64,000 nucleotides of DNA from Caulobacter sp. 602-2 (GTDB lineage: Bacteria; Pseudomonadota; Alphaproteobacteria; Caulobacterales; Caulobacteraceae). Shown here in pieces: positions 52,410 to 62,730 of the stretch. The stretch is from assembly GCF_011043625.1 (NCBI RefSeq), contig NZ_JAAKGT010000005.1, positions 186,001 through 250,000 on the forward strand, written 5' to 3'. How positions within the stretch are numbered: the stretch's first letter is position 1; the number at the start of each line of letters is the position of its first letter. The notes under the pieces are model-generated. The model worked only from the letters and a program-made list of their open reading frames with translations. It was not told where the DNA came from and did not search any database. A program made the position numbers and the translations under genes.

Positions 52410-53753
52410 TCAGGTGAAGGACGCGGCCACGCGCCGCAAGGCCGAGGCGAGCACCGCCTGCTTGCCCGGCGCGCCGAGCGACAGCCGCGCCCCTCCGGCC
52501 TGGACGCCAGGCGCGGCGAACAGCTCGGCCGAGGCCAGCGACAGACCCTCGGCCGAGCCTCCGACCGCCCGATCCAGCCAGACATGCAGACAGCCCACGG
52601 GTCCGACGGCCAAGGGCAGGATCTCGGCCGCCAGGGCCCGGCGGGCGGCGGCCTCGGCGCGCACCCCGGCCAGGATCGCCTCGGCGGTCCCCTCGCGGAT
52701 CCACGCGGCAGCCACGGCCGCCATCAACGGCGGAGGCATCTGGCACAGGGCATGGCCGGCCGCCGCCAGCCGCTCGGCGCAGGCCGGATCGGGCGCGGCG
52801 ACATAGGCGATGCGCAGGCCCGGCGTCAGGGCCTTGGCCAGGGTCGCCACGTGCCATGTTCGCTCCGGAGCCAGCGCGGCCAGCGCCTCGGGAGCCTGTT
52901 CGGGCAGACGGCCATAGGCATCGTCCTCGACGAGGCGGGCGCCGGCCGCCGCGCACGCCTCCACGACGGCCGCCCGCCGGAGCGGCCCCATCGTCGCCGT
53001 GGTCGGGTTCTGCCAGGTGGGCGTGACCACCATCAGCCGCGCTCCCGTGGCCGCCAGTCGCTCGGCCAGGGCTTCGGGCATGATCCCTTCGGCGTCCATC
53101 GGGCAGGCGACGGCGCGCACGCCGCGCGCAGCCAGGGCCGCCAGCAGGCCGGGATAGGTCAGGGCTTCGACGATCACCGCATCGCCCGGCGCGGTCTCCA
53201 CCGCCAGGATCGCCGACAGGGCCGCCTGCGCCCCGGCGCAGACCACGATGCGCTCGGGATCGACCGCGCCGAGGCCAGGGGCCAGCCACGCCGCCCCCGC
53301 CGCCCGCTGGGCCAGGGACCCCGGACCCGCGTGATAGGCCATCAGGGTCGCCGGATCGGTGCGGGCCAGCACCTGGGCCGTCGTCTCGCGCAGCAGCGCC
53401 GCCAGCGACAGACCCTGCGGCTGCGGCGGCAGGTTCATCGACAGGTCGACGAACCCGGCCTCCTCCTCGCCCGCGCGCCTTCGCACGAAGGTGCCGCGCC
53501 CGGCCGCGCCCTCGACCAGTCCCTGCTCGCGGGCCAGGGCGTAGGCGCGGGTGACGGTGGTGAAGTCGACGCCCAGCAGGCCGGCCACCGTCCGCTGCGG
53601 CGGCAACTGCTCGCCGGCCGAAAGCTCGCCGTCGGCCACCGCCGCGCGCAGGGCCTCGAACACCCGCCGATAGATCGGCCCCTCGCCCGCGGCGACCCGC
53701 CGCAGCCATCCGGCGCCCGCCGGCAGAACGGCGTCTCTTGCGTCGACCATCAT
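52410..53753 (-). CDS. MocR-type GntR/aminotransferase-like regulator
   Basis: A fused regulator: an N-terminal GntR winged helix (residues about 15-80, AGEQLPPQRTVAGLLGVDFTTVTRAY region) and a fold-type I aminotransferase domain. The PLP lysine is Lys307 in TLAKALTPGLRI; other aminotransferase marks are VVTPTWQNPT and EDDAYGRLP. MocR proteins use PLP or a PLP-amino acid adduct as effector. ATG codons at 53765, 53753 and 53750 are in frame; the one at 53765 lies inside the palindrome, so I prefer 53753. The target gene is not obvious, and it is divergent from the DUF983 gene. Confidence 0.87.
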   Translation of the reverse strand: MMVDARDAVLPAGAGWLRRVAAGEGPIYRRVFEALRAAVADGELSAGEQLPPQRTVAGLLGVDFTTVTRAYALAREQGLVEGAAGRGTFVRRRAGEEEAGFVDLSMNLPPQPQGLSLAALLRETTAQVLARTDPATLMAYHAGPGSLAQRAAGAAWLAPGLGAVDPERIVVCAGAQAALSAILAVETAPGDAVIVEALTYPGLLAALAARGVRAVACPMDAEGIMPEALAERLAATGARLMVVTPTWQNPTTATMGPLRRAAVVEACAAAGARLVEDDAYGRLPEQAPEALAALAPERTWHVATLAKALTPGLRIAYVAAPDPACAERLAAAGHALCQMPPPLMAAVAAAWIREGTAEAILAGVRAEAAARRALAAEILPLAVGPVGCLHVWLDRAVGGSAEGLSLASAELFAAPGVQAGGARLSLGAPGKQAVLASALRRVAASFT

Positions 53754-53788
53754 TGATCCATACATTTATCGCAGAATGTATGGATCAA
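53753..53788. promoter_or_regulatory. Perfect 14-bp inverted repeat at the MocR start
   Basis: TTGATCCATACATT (53753-53766) and its exact complement (53775-53788) flank an 8-bp spacer, between the divergent MocR and DUF983 genes. The left arm abuts the MocR start codon. It is a probable autoregulatory operator. Confidence 0.7.
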
Positions 53789-53811
53789 TTTTCGGATTGT
53801 AGGTAGGGGTC

Positions 53812-54225
53812 ATGACGCCCGGACACGAGTTTTTCGATCCGCCCTCGCCCATCGTCAGCGGCTTTCGCCAGCGCTGCCCGCGCTGCGGCGAGGGCAAGCT
53901 GTTCAAGGGCTTCCTGGCGCTGGCCCCGGCCTGCGACCAGTGCGGTCTTGACTACGGCTTCGCCGAGCCCGCCGACGGCCCGGCCTTCTTCGTGATGAGC
54001 GGCGTCGGCATCCTGGTGACCTTCGCCTTCGCGTGGGTCGAGGTGGTCTATCGCCCGCCGATCTGGGTGCATTTCGTGACTGTGTTCCCGGCCCTGATCA
54101 TCGGCTGCCTGGCGACCCTGCGGCCGGTGAAGGCCTGGCTGGTGGCCTCGCAGTTCGTCAACAAGGCCGAGGAAGGCAAGTTCGAGAGCCTCGGCCGCCA
54201 CGACCACGATCCGCGGCGGCTCTAG
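53812..54225 (+). CDS. DUF983 zinc-ribbon membrane protein
   Basis: A 137-residue protein of unknown function. A zinc ribbon CPRCGEGKLFKGFL with a second pair, CDQCG, is followed by two transmembrane segments (about residues 62-82 and 86-108). It matches DUF983, a family common in alphaproteobacteria and often near cytochrome oxidase genes, none of which is here. It is transcribed divergently from the MocR gene, from the same intergenic palindrome. Its stop shares CTAG with the convergent gene. Confidence 0.88.
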   Translation: MTPGHEFFDPPSPIVSGFRQRCPRCGEGKLFKGFLALAPACDQCGLDYGFAEPADGPAFFVMSGVGILVTFAFAWVEVVYRPPIWVHFVTVFPALIIGCLATLRPVKAWLVASQFVNKAEEGKFESLGRHDHDPRRL

Positions 54226-54767
54226 CCTCCGCGCCGGACCGCCAGGCGAAACAGCAGGGCCGAGGCCGCCAGCAGCGCGGCGAACAGCCCGTTGGCGACC
54301 AGGATCTCGAGGACCGCGCGCAACGAACCGCCGCGTCCGGTCAGCAGGGCCAGCGTCGCGACGCCGGCCAGCGCCAGGGCCGCGACCGTCATCGCCGCCG
54401 TCATGCCCTGCGCCCGGAAGCGTGCGACGACGGCGCCGGCGAGCCCCAGGGCCACGACGCCGGGATAGGCCAGGTTGATCGGATCGTCCTCGCTGCCGAC
54501 GATCCCGACCGCCAGGCTGGCCCAGATCATCAGGAAGGCCGCGCCGACGGCGAGCGCGGCTCCGGCCCGGTAGGCCAGGTCGCGGGTTCGCATCGCCGCC
54601 AGTTCCAGCATCAGGCCCGCCCCGCCCAGCATGGCGGCGAACAGGGCGAAGTCCCACGGGCTCCAGGCCACCTCGTCGGTGACCTGCATGGCCAGCCATG
54701 GCGCGGCCAGCAGCAGCGCCGCCAGGCCCCAGCCGGCCAGTCTCAGACCCTTCGCGGACAGGCTCAT
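54222..54767 (-). CDS. Hypothetical multi-pass membrane protein
   Basis: A 181-residue, very Ala/Leu-rich protein with about six transmembrane segments. I recognise no family. The ATG at 54767 follows GGGAG at good spacing; an open extension to 54800 has no ribosome site. The TAG stop overlaps the convergent DUF983 stop in the palindromic CTAG (54222-54225). The SEDDP motif lies in a loop between helices. Confidence 0.7.
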   Translation of the reverse strand: MSLSAKGLRLAGWGLAALLLAAPWLAMQVTDEVAWSPWDFALFAAMLGGAGLMLELAAMRTRDLAYRAGAALAVGAAFLMIWASLAVGIVGSEDDPINLAYPGVVALGLAGAVVARFRAQGMTAAMTVAALALAGVATLALLTGRGGSLRAVLEILVANGLFAALLAASALLFRLAVRRGG

Positions 54768-54804
54768 CACCACGCTCCCTTCGTCCAGGACCAGGAGCAT
54801 GCCC

Positions 54805-54841
54805 TATCCACGCCGGAGCGCCGATGGAGCCGGCGTGGATA
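54805..54841. terminator. Perfect 12-bp intergenic hairpin
   Basis: TATCCACGCCGG (54805-54816) and CCGGCGTGGATA (54830-54841) are exact complements with a 13-nt loop. They lie between the stop of the PHA-system gene and the start of the next minus-strand gene. No T-run is present. It may be a terminator, processing stem or operator. Confidence 0.5.
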
Positions 54842-54859
54842 TTTCGTGCAGGCCGACCG

Positions 54860-55171
54860 CTACTTCTTTTCGAGCAGCAGGGTGCCCTGCTTCTTGACCT
54901 GGCCCGTGATCTTGCCGGCGATCATGCCCAGAAGGCCCGGCAGCACGACCTCGACGATCACCACGTTGGCCGCGACGTTCAGTTTGCCGGTGATGTTCTG
55001 GCCCATGACCAGGGCCGAGAAGTCCAGCACGTCGTCGCGCCAGGCCTTGGTGACGTTGGCCAGGCCGCCAGGGATCTGCGCGCCCAGCTGTTCGAAGCCG
55101 TTCTCGATCCGTCGCTTGGCCTCGGCGACGCCGAGTTCGTGCGGGATGTTGATGGTGACGGGCTTCGACAT
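54860..55171 (-). CDS. Polyhydroxyalkanoic acid system family protein
   Basis: A 103-residue protein matching the PHA granule-region family (PHA_gran_rgn), with the conserved N-terminus TINIPHELGVAEAKRRIENGFE and a hydrophobic segment around VVIVEVVLPGLLGMIAGKI. The name comes from association with polyhydroxyalkanoate genes; the molecular role is unclear. The ATG at 55171 follows GGAGTTCCC read as a weak site. No PHA synthase or phasin gene is nearby. Confidence 0.8.
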   Translation of the reverse strand: MSKPVTINIPHELGVAEAKRRIENGFEQLGAQIPGGLANVTKAWRDDVLDFSALVMGQNITGKLNVAANVVIVEVVLPGLLGMIAGKITGQVKKQGTLLLEKK

Positions 55172-55285
55172 GGGAACTCCGAAAGGCGTGTTGCGCCCCT
55201 GACATAAGGATCCCGGGGGCGTTCGGCTATACGTCCAGTTCTGACGCACCAGAGGCGCAGGGTCCAAGCGTCCACGGAGGAAGCC

Positions 55286-55507
55286 ATGACCGACATCGCC
55301 ATGACCCAGTACTTCGACGCTCCCGTTCGCAGCGCCTCCGTCCGCCGGGCCCGCCCGGGCCGCCCGACCGGCGTCTGGGGGTCGGTCAGCTACGCGGGCG
55401 TGCTGCTGGTCTGGGCCGGCCTCTTCCTGATCCGCCCGCGCCTGGCCCTGCGGGTGATGGCCGAGCGCCGCGCCGACTCGCCGATCCCGCGCCTGTCCAA
55501 GCGCTGA
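55286..55507 (+). CDS. Small hypothetical membrane protein
   Basis: A 73-residue, basic protein with one hydrophobic segment at about residues 32-50 (WGSVSYAGVLLVWAGLFLI) and an Arg-rich tail. The ATG follows GGAGGAAGCC, a strong ribosome site, which is the main reason to accept it as a gene. I do not recognise a family. The dipeptide epimerase gene starts 40 nt later, so they may be co-transcribed. Confidence 0.65.
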   Translation: MTDIAMTQYFDAPVRSASVRRARPGRPTGVWGSVSYAGVLLVWAGLFLIRPRLALRVMAERRADSPIPRLSKR

Positions 55508-55547
55508 TCCTCTCGCCAAACGCATCGAACGGCGCCAAGCCAGGGGC

Positions 55548-56561
55548 ATGAGCCGCCTCGTCGCCGTCCGCCCCGTCAGCCACCCGCTGGCCGCCCCGTT
55601 CCGCATCTCGCGCGGGGTCAAGACCGCCGCAGACGTCGTGGTGGTCGAGATCGCGGAAGGCGGCCACATCGGCCGCGGCGAAAGCGTGCCCTACGCCCGC
55701 TACGGCGAGACCGTGCAGGGCGTCGAGGCCCAGCTGGCGCCGGCGGCCCGCCTGCTCGCCATGGGCGGCGATTTCGCCGCCGCCCTGGCCCTGCTGCCGG
55801 CCGGCGCGGCCCGCAACGCCCTGGACTGCGCGATCTGGGATCTGCGGGCCAAGGCCTCGGGCGTCTCCGTAGCCGCCGCCACGGGTCTTACCGTTCCGCC
55901 CGCCCTGGTCACCGCCGTCACCGTCAGCCTCGATACGCCGGACGCCATGGCCGCCGCCGCACTGAAGGTCGCCGACGCGCCGCTGATCAAGATCAAGCTG
56001 TCGGCCGAAGACCCCGCCGCGCGACTGGCCGCCGTGGCGCAGGCCGCCCCCGACGCGGCGCTGATCGTCGACCCCAACGAGGGCTGGACCTTCGACATCC
56101 TGCGCGGCTTGGAAGACCAGCTGTCGCGCCTCAACATCGCCCTGGTCGAACAGCCCCTGCCGGCCGGCGAGGACGCCGCTCTGGAAGGCTACGCCCCGCC
56201 CTTCCCGATCTGCGCCGACGAGTCGGTGCACACCGCCGCCGACCTGCCGGCCCTGCGCGCCCGCTACCAGGCGGTGAACCTCAAGCTCGACAAGTCGGGC
56301 GGCCTGACCGAGGCGCTGGAGATGCTGCGCGCGGCCAAGGACCTGGGCTTCACCCTGATGACCGGCTGCATGGTCGCCTCGTCCCTGGCCATCGCGCCCG
56401 CCCTGCACCTGGCCGCCGAATGCGCCTTCGCCGACCTCGACGGGCCGTGGTGGCTGAAGGAAGACCACCCCGGCGGCCTGCGGGTCGTCGGCGGGCGGAT
56501 CACGCCGCCGGCGGCGGGGTTCTGGGGCGACGGCGTAGAGGCCGAGGGGCTTTGGATTTAG
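55548..56561 (+). CDS. Dipeptide (L-Ala-D/L-Glu) epimerase
   Basis: An enolase-superfamily epimerase of 337 residues. The general bases are Lys148-x-Lys150 (IKIKLS) and Lys249 (LKLDKSGG). Magnesium ligands are Asp175 (VDPNEG), Glu201 (VEQPLP) and Asp224 (CADES). This pattern defines the L-Ala-D/L-Glu epimerases, which convert murein L-Ala-D-Glu to L-Ala-L-Glu for recycling. The downstream glutamate-type symporter and murB/murC nearby fit a cell-wall context. Related enzymes epimerise other dipeptides, so substrate specificity is not certain. Confidence 0.88.
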   Translation: MSRLVAVRPVSHPLAAPFRISRGVKTAADVVVVEIAEGGHIGRGESVPYARYGETVQGVEAQLAPAARLLAMGGDFAAALALLPAGAARNALDCAIWDLRAKASGVSVAAATGLTVPPALVTAVTVSLDTPDAMAAAALKVADAPLIKIKLSAEDPAARLAAVAQAAPDAALIVDPNEGWTFDILRGLEDQLSRLNIALVEQPLPAGEDAALEGYAPPFPICADESVHTAADLPALRARYQAVNLKLDKSGGLTEALEMLRAAKDLGFTLMTGCMVASSLAIAPALHLAAECAFADLDGPWWLKEDHPGGLRVVGGRITPPAAGFWGDGVEAEGLWI

Positions 56562-56577
56562 CTCTGCTCCCCCCTCC

Positions 56578-56717
56578 CTCCCGTCATTCCCGCCCTTGTG
56601 GCGGGAAACCCTGGTTCCGCTCGTAGGTGAGGCGCAAGCGGACTGCTGAGCAGTCCGCCCCGCTCGCCCTTGCGGCTGACAGAGGGGTTCCCGCCACAAG
56701 GGCGGGAATGACGGGAG
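56578..56717. repeat. Element with perfect 30-bp inverted ends
   Basis: Arms 56578-56607 and 56688-56717 are exact reverse complements (outer end CTCCCGTCATTCCCGCC). Inside sits another palindrome, GCGGACTGCT-G-AGCAGTCCGC. The whole forms a cruciform-capable element between the epimerase and symporter genes. It resembles the CGTCATCCCGG element at 1302. Confidence 0.85.
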
Positions 56718-56774
56718 TATGGGGAACGCCGGTAGGACTTGACCCACCTCGCATAACGCCGTGCTCTGGCGGGC

Positions 56775-58061
56775 ATGACCGACGCTCTCGCCGACGCGCC
56801 CCCGCCCCGCAAGAACCCGCTGCAGGTCTGGTTCGGGATCTCGCTGTGGAAACGGATCCTGGCCGCGCTCGTGCTGGGGGCCGTGGTCGGCTATTTCTGG
56901 GGCGACGGCGCGACCAGCCTCAAGTGGATGGGCGACATCTTCGTGCGGCTGATCCGCATGATGGTGGCCCCGCTGGTCTTCGTGATCATCGCCTCGGGCG
57001 TGGCCCAGCTGGGCGACGCCCGGCGGCTGGGCGGCATCGGCGTCAAGACCATAGCCATGTACGTGCTGACGACCCTGATCGCGGTCAGCATCGGCCTGAC
57101 CATCGCCACCCTTCTGGGTCCCGGCGTCGGCGCCGACCTGCACAACGCCGCCCCCCAGGCCGTGGCCCCGCCCAAGTCGCCGGCCGAGCTGTTCATCGGC
57201 ATCGTGCCGCTCAACCCGATCAAGGCCCTGGCGGAAGGCGAGACCCTGGCGATCATCTTCTTCGCCGTGCTGGTCGGGGCCGGGGTGATCGTGGCGGGCA
57301 AGGACGGGGAACCCGTCGCCAGGCTGCTGGCCAGCGCCAGCGAGGTGATGCTGCGCATCGTCGGCTTCGTGATGGAGGCCGCGCCGTTCGGGGTGTTCGC
57401 CCTGATCGCCGTGGTCATGGGCACGAACGGCCCCGAGACCTTCCTGCACGTGGCCAAGCTGGGGGTCTGCGTGATCATCGGGGCGGCGATCCAGACCTTC
57501 GTCACCCACGCCGCCGTCGTGCGGCTGGGGGCGTGGCTGCCGCTGCTGCCATTCTATCGCGGCTGCATGGACGCCATCCTGGTCGGCTTCTCCACCTCGT
57601 CCAGCTCGGCCACCCTGCCGGTGGCTATCCGGGTGGCCGAGGAGAACCTCGGCGTGAAGCCGTCGATCTCGTCGACCGTCCTGCCGCTGGGGGCCACCAT
57701 CGGCATGGACGGCACGGCGATGTACGTGGCCATGCTGACCATGTTCGCCGCCCAGGCCTTCGGCGTACCGCTGACCCTGGCCGACTACGCCCTGGTGGCG
57801 ATCACGACCACCATCGTGGCCATGGGCGTGGCGCCGGTGCCGTCGGGCTCGCTGTTCGTGCTGGCCGCGGTGCTGGCCACCATCGGCGTTGGCCCCACCC
57901 AGACGGCGATCATCGTCGGCTTCATCCTGCCCTTCGACCGCATCCTCGACATGATCCGCACCGTGCCCAACGTCACCTGCGACCTGTCGATCGCGACGGC
58001 CGTGGCGCGCTGGGAGAAGGAGATCGACGTGGAGGAGTACCTGTCGAGGAAGGACGTCTAG
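56775..58061 (+). CDS. Dicarboxylate/amino acid:cation symporter (DAACS, GltP/DctA-like)
   Basis: A 428-residue transporter of the glutamate/aspartate/C4-dicarboxylate symporter family. It has eight helices plus re-entrant loops. The serine-rich hairpin STSSSSATLP (HP1), the GATIGMDGTAMY motif (the NMDGT equivalent), and DMIRTVPNVTCDL near the end are diagnostic. Arg in the last motif region helps choose acidic substrates. Glutamate is likely given the epimerase next door. The ATG at 56775 lies 57 nt after the repeat. Confidence 0.92.
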   Translation: MTDALADAPPPRKNPLQVWFGISLWKRILAALVLGAVVGYFWGDGATSLKWMGDIFVRLIRMMVAPLVFVIIASGVAQLGDARRLGGIGVKTIAMYVLTTLIAVSIGLTIATLLGPGVGADLHNAAPQAVAPPKSPAELFIGIVPLNPIKALAEGETLAIIFFAVLVGAGVIVAGKDGEPVARLLASASEVMLRIVGFVMEAAPFGVFALIAVVMGTNGPETFLHVAKLGVCVIIGAAIQTFVTHAAVVRLGAWLPLLPFYRGCMDAILVGFSTSSSSATLPVAIRVAEENLGVKPSISSTVLPLGATIGMDGTAMYVAMLTMFAAQAFGVPLTLADYALVAITTTIVAMGVAPVPSGSLFVLAAVLATIGVGPTQTAIIVGFILPFDRILDMIRTVPNVTCDLSIATAVARWEKEIDVEEYLSRKDV

Positions 58062-58064
58062 CAT

Positions 58065-58222
58065 CCTTCTCCCCTTGCGGGAGAAGGTGTCAGCGAAGCT
58101 GACGGATGAGGGGTCGCACCAGCGAAAAACGCCGCGACGGCTGATCGGCTGTCGCGGCGTCCGATTTCTGAGAAACCCCTCACCCGGCCCTTCGGGCCAC
58201 CCTCTCCCGCAAGGGGAGAGGG
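58065..58222. repeat. CTTCTCCCC-type palindromic element with an embedded terminator
   Basis: Outer arms CCTTCTCCCCTTGCGGGAG and CTCTCCCGCAAGGGGAGAGG surround a central hairpin that is the murB terminator. It lies between convergent genes. The adjacent 59139 element shares the arms and the GGATGAGGGG segment. Confidence 0.8.
58125..58160 (-). terminator. Rho-independent terminator of murC-murB
   Basis: On the minus strand ACGCCGCGAC and GTCGCGGCGT pair perfectly across a 12-nt loop and are followed by TTTTT. It lies 64 nt after the murB stop, inside a repeat element. Confidence 0.8.
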
Positions 58223-58223
58223 A

Positions 58224-59126
58224 TCAGGATCTGCCGATCCGCTTGATCTCCCAATCCAGTTGCACGCCGGTCTTGGCCAGCACGTCGGCGCGGACCGTGT
58301 CGCCCAGGCCTTCCAGGTCGGCCGCGGTGGCCTCGCCGGTGTTGATCAGGAAGTTGCTGTGCAGCGGCGAGAACATCGCACCGCCAAACAGCTTGCCGCG
58401 CCAGCCGGCCTCGTCGACGAGCTTCCACGAAGAGTGGCCAGGCGGGTTCTTGAAGGTCGAGCCGCCGGTCTTTTCGCGGATCGGCTGGGTGGTCTCGCGA
58501 CGGCTGGTGATCTCGGCCATGCGCGCCTTGATCGCGGCCGGCTCGTCGGCGGTACCCTCGTAGGTCGCGTCGAGCACGATCACCGTCTCGCCGTCCTGCA
58601 GGGCGCTGTGGCGGTAGGTGTAGTGCAGCTCGTCGACCGACAGTTCGCGCACCACGCCCGCGCGGTCCATGACGCGCACGGTCTTGACCACGTTGACGGT
58701 TTCCGAGCCGTAGCAGCCGGCGTTCATGATCACCGCGCCGCCGATCGTGCCAGGGATGCCGGCGTAGAACTCCAGGCCCGCGATACCGGCCTCGGCCGCC
58801 TTGCGGGCCAGGATGGCGTCGGGCACGGCGCTGCCGGCCTTGATGCGGTTGTCGCCAAGGGCCTCGACGGTGTTGAAGCCCTTGCCCAGGCGGATGATCA
58901 CGCCCTCGACGCCGCCGTCGCGGACCAGCAGGTTGGAGCCGACGCCGATGGCCATCACCGGCACGGCCGGGTTCAGGCTCTTAAGGAAATCGGACAGGTC
59001 CTGCTCGTCGGCCGGCAGGAACACCACATCGGCCGGACCGCCGACGCGGAACCAGGTGAACGGGGCCAGGGCCTCGTCGATCAGCAGCTTGCCGCGCACG
59101 GCGGGGAGATTGGTCTTCCAGGTCAT
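58224..59126 (-). CDS. murB: UDP-N-acetylenolpyruvoylglucosamine reductase MurB
   Basis: MurB reduces UDP-GlcNAc-enolpyruvate to UDP-MurNAc with NADPH and bound FAD. It is 300 residues, type II-like in size. Motifs: [30 protein letters not shown] (FAD site), [26 protein letters not shown], and the catalytic Ser in [10 protein letters not shown] with the final Glu in LDWEIKRIG. The ATG begins 150 nt after murC, with a repeat between. It is the downstream partner of murC on the minus strand. Confidence 0.95.
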   Translation of the reverse strand: MTWKTNLPAVRGKLLIDEALAPFTWFRVGGPADVVFLPADEQDLSDFLKSLNPAVPVMAIGVGSNLLVRDGGVEGVIIRLGKGFNTVEALGDNRIKAGSAVPDAILARKAAEAGIAGLEFYAGIPGTIGGAVIMNAGCYGSETVNVVKTVRVMDRAGVVRELSVDELHYTYRHSALQDGETVIVLDATYEGTADEPAAIKARMAEITSRRETTQPIREKTGGSTFKNPPGHSSWKLVDEAGWRGKLFGGAMFSPLHSNFLINTGEATAADLEGLGDTVRADVLAKTGVQLDWEIKRIGRS

Positions 59127-59138
59127 TGCTTCGTCTCC

Positions 59139-59259
59139 CCTTCTCCCCTTGTGGGAGAAGGTGTCGTCCGAAGGACGACGGATGAGGGGTTTCTCGGCCT
59201 CGCCGCGCGACCCCTCATCCGACCGCTACGCGGCCACCTTCTCCCGCAAGGGGAGAAGG
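59139..59259. repeat. CTTCTCCCC-type palindromic element between murC and murB
   Basis: Arms CCTTCTCCCCTTGTGGGAG and CTCCCGCAAGGGGAGAAGG are joined by GGATGAGGGG and CCCCTCATCC inverted segments. It is transcribed inside the murC-murB operon and could differentially stabilise the two messages. Confidence 0.8.
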
Positions 59260-59276
59260 AAGGGATCGAACGAAAA

Positions 59277-60695
<1,419 letters not shown>

Positions 60696-60797
60696 CGCGT
60701 CGGATTAGACGATTTGAGGCCCGTCGTGAACGGGGTCGATGACGCAAACCCGTCACGCCCCCTCGCGAACCGGTGCAAATGTGATAGACGCACGCGC

Positions 60798-62606
60798 ATG
60801 AGCTCTACGCCCCTCGACAAGATCCGCAATTTCTCGATCGTGGCCCACATCGACCACGGCAAGTCGACCCTGTCCGACCGCCTGATCCAGACGACGGGCG
60901 GCCTGACCGCGCGCGAGATGAGCGCCCAGGTTCTCGACAACATGGACATCGAGAAGGAGCGCGGCATCACCATCAAGGCGCAGACCGTGCGCCTGAACTA
61001 CAAGGCCGCCGACGGCGAGACCTATGTCCTGAACCTGATGGACACGCCCGGGCACGTCGACTTCGCCTACGAGGTGTCGCGCTCGCTGGCCGCCTGCGAA
61101 GGCTCGATCCTGGTCGTCGACGCCTCGCAGGGCGTGGAAGCCCAGACCCTGGCCAACGTCTACCAGGCCATCGACAACAACCACGAGATCGTTCCGGTCC
61201 TCAACAAGGTCGACCTGCCGGCCGCCGACGTCGATCGCGTGAAGGCCCAGATCGAGGACGTCATCGGCCTGGACGCCAGCGACGCCGTCGAGTGCTCGGC
61301 CAAGACCGGCATCGGCATTCCCGACGTCCTGGAAGCCATCGTCACCCGCCTGCCCGCTCCCAAGGGCGACATCAACGCCCCGCTGAAGGCCTTGCTGGTC
61401 GACGCCTGGTACGACGCCTATCTCGGCGTAGTCGTGCTGGTGCGCATCTTCGACGGCACGCTGAAGGCCGGCCAGCAGGTCCGCATGATGCAGACCGGCG
61501 CCACCCACCGCATCGACAAGGTCGGCGTGTTCACGCCCAAGGCCACCGACGTGGCGGCGCTGGGCCCGGGCGAGGTCGGCTTCTTCACCGCCTCGATCAA
61601 GGAAGTGGCCGACGCCGCCGTCGGCGACACCATCACCGACGAGAAGAAGCAGACGGCCGAACCGCTGAAGGGCTTCAAGGAAGTCGTGCCGGTGGTGTTC
61701 TGCGGCCTGTTCCCGGTCGACGCCGCCGACTTCGAGGACCTGCGCGCCGCCGTCGGCAAGCTGCGCCTGAACGACGCCAGCTTCACCTTCGAGATGGAAA
61801 GCTCGGCCGCGCTCGGCTTCGGCTTCCGCTGCGGGTTCCTTGGCCTGCTGCACCTGGAGATCATCCAGGAGCGCCTGTCGCGCGAGTTCGACCTCGACCT
61901 GATCGCGACCGCCCCGTCGGTGGTCTACAAGATCAAGATGCGCAACGGCGAGGAGATCGAGCTGCACAATCCGGCCGACCTGCCGGACGTGATGCAGATC
62001 GAGGAGATCGCCGAGCCCTGGATCAAGGCCACGATCTTCACCCCGGACGAGTACCTGGGCGGCGTCATCAAGCTCTGCCAGGACCGTCGCGGCATGCAGC
62101 GCGAACTGTCCTACGTCGGCAACCGCGCCATGGTCGTCTACGACCTGCCGCTGAACGAGGTGGTGTTCGACTTCTACGATCGCCTGAAGTCGATCTCGAA
62201 GGGCTACGCCAGCTTCGACTACGCCCTGGAAGACTATCGCGCCGGCGACCTGGTGAAGATGTCGATCCTGGTCAACAGCGAGCCGGTCGACGCCCTGTCG
62301 ATGCTGGTCCACCGCAGCCGCGCCGAAAGCCGCGGCCGCGGCATGTGCGAGAAGATGAAGGAGCTCATCCCGCAGCACATGTTCGTCATCCCGATCCAGG
62401 CGGCCATCGGCGGCCGGATCATCGCCCGCGAGACCGTCCGCGCCCTGCGCAAGGACGTGACCGCCAAGTGCTACGGCGGCGACGCCTCGCGTAAGCGGAA
62501 ACTTCTGGACAAGCAGAAGGAAGGCAAGAAGCGGATGCGGCAGTTCGGCAAGGTCGAGATCCCGCAGGAAGCCTTCATCGCCGCCCTCAAGATGGACGAG
62601 GATTGA
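60798..62606 (+). CDS. lepA: Elongation factor 4 LepA
   Basis: LepA is a ribosome-associated GTPase that acts on elongating or initiating ribosomes. The G1 motif is AHIDHGKST, then [13 protein letters not shown] and NKVDLP. EF-Tu domain 2, the EF-G-like III and V domains, and the LepA-specific C-terminal domain ([24 protein letters not shown] region) are present. The ATG at 60798 gives 602 residues; a longer open frame upstream is antisense to murC and murB and is not real. A terminator-like hairpin follows. Confidence 0.96.
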   Translation: MSSTPLDKIRNFSIVAHIDHGKSTLSDRLIQTTGGLTAREMSAQVLDNMDIEKERGITIKAQTVRLNYKAADGETYVLNLMDTPGHVDFAYEVSRSLAACEGSILVVDASQGVEAQTLANVYQAIDNNHEIVPVLNKVDLPAADVDRVKAQIEDVIGLDASDAVECSAKTGIGIPDVLEAIVTRLPAPKGDINAPLKALLVDAWYDAYLGVVVLVRIFDGTLKAGQQVRMMQTGATHRIDKVGVFTPKATDVAALGPGEVGFFTASIKEVADAAVGDTITDEKKQTAEPLKGFKEVVPVVFCGLFPVDAADFEDLRAAVGKLRLNDASFTFEMESSAALGFGFRCGFLGLLHLEIIQERLSREFDLDLIATAPSVVYKIKMRNGEEIELHNPADLPDVMQIEEIAEPWIKATIFTPDEYLGGVIKLCQDRRGMQRELSYVGNRAMVVYDLPLNEVVFDFYDRLKSISKGYASFDYALEDYRAGDLVKMSILVNSEPVDALSMLVHRSRAESRGRGMCEKMKELIPQHMFVIPIQAAIGGRIIARETVRALRKDVTAKCYGGDASRKRKLLDKQKEGKKRMRQFGKVEIPQEAFIAALKMDED

Positions 62607-62660
62607 TCGGCGGAGGGCCCCGCCCTCCCCCGCCTTGTGCGAAATTTCCTATTCCGAAAG

Positions 62661-62694
62661 CCGCGGCCATCCATTGTGGGTGAGCCGCGGTTTT
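62661..62694 (+). terminator. Probable lepA terminator
   Basis: CCGCGGC (62661-62667) and GCCGCGG (62684-62690) form a 7-bp stem with a 16-nt loop followed by TTTT. It lies 54 nt after the lepA stop. Confidence 0.65.
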
Positions 62695-62730
62695 CATTTG
62701 AAGGCCGCCTGATCCAGCACGGAGACGACC

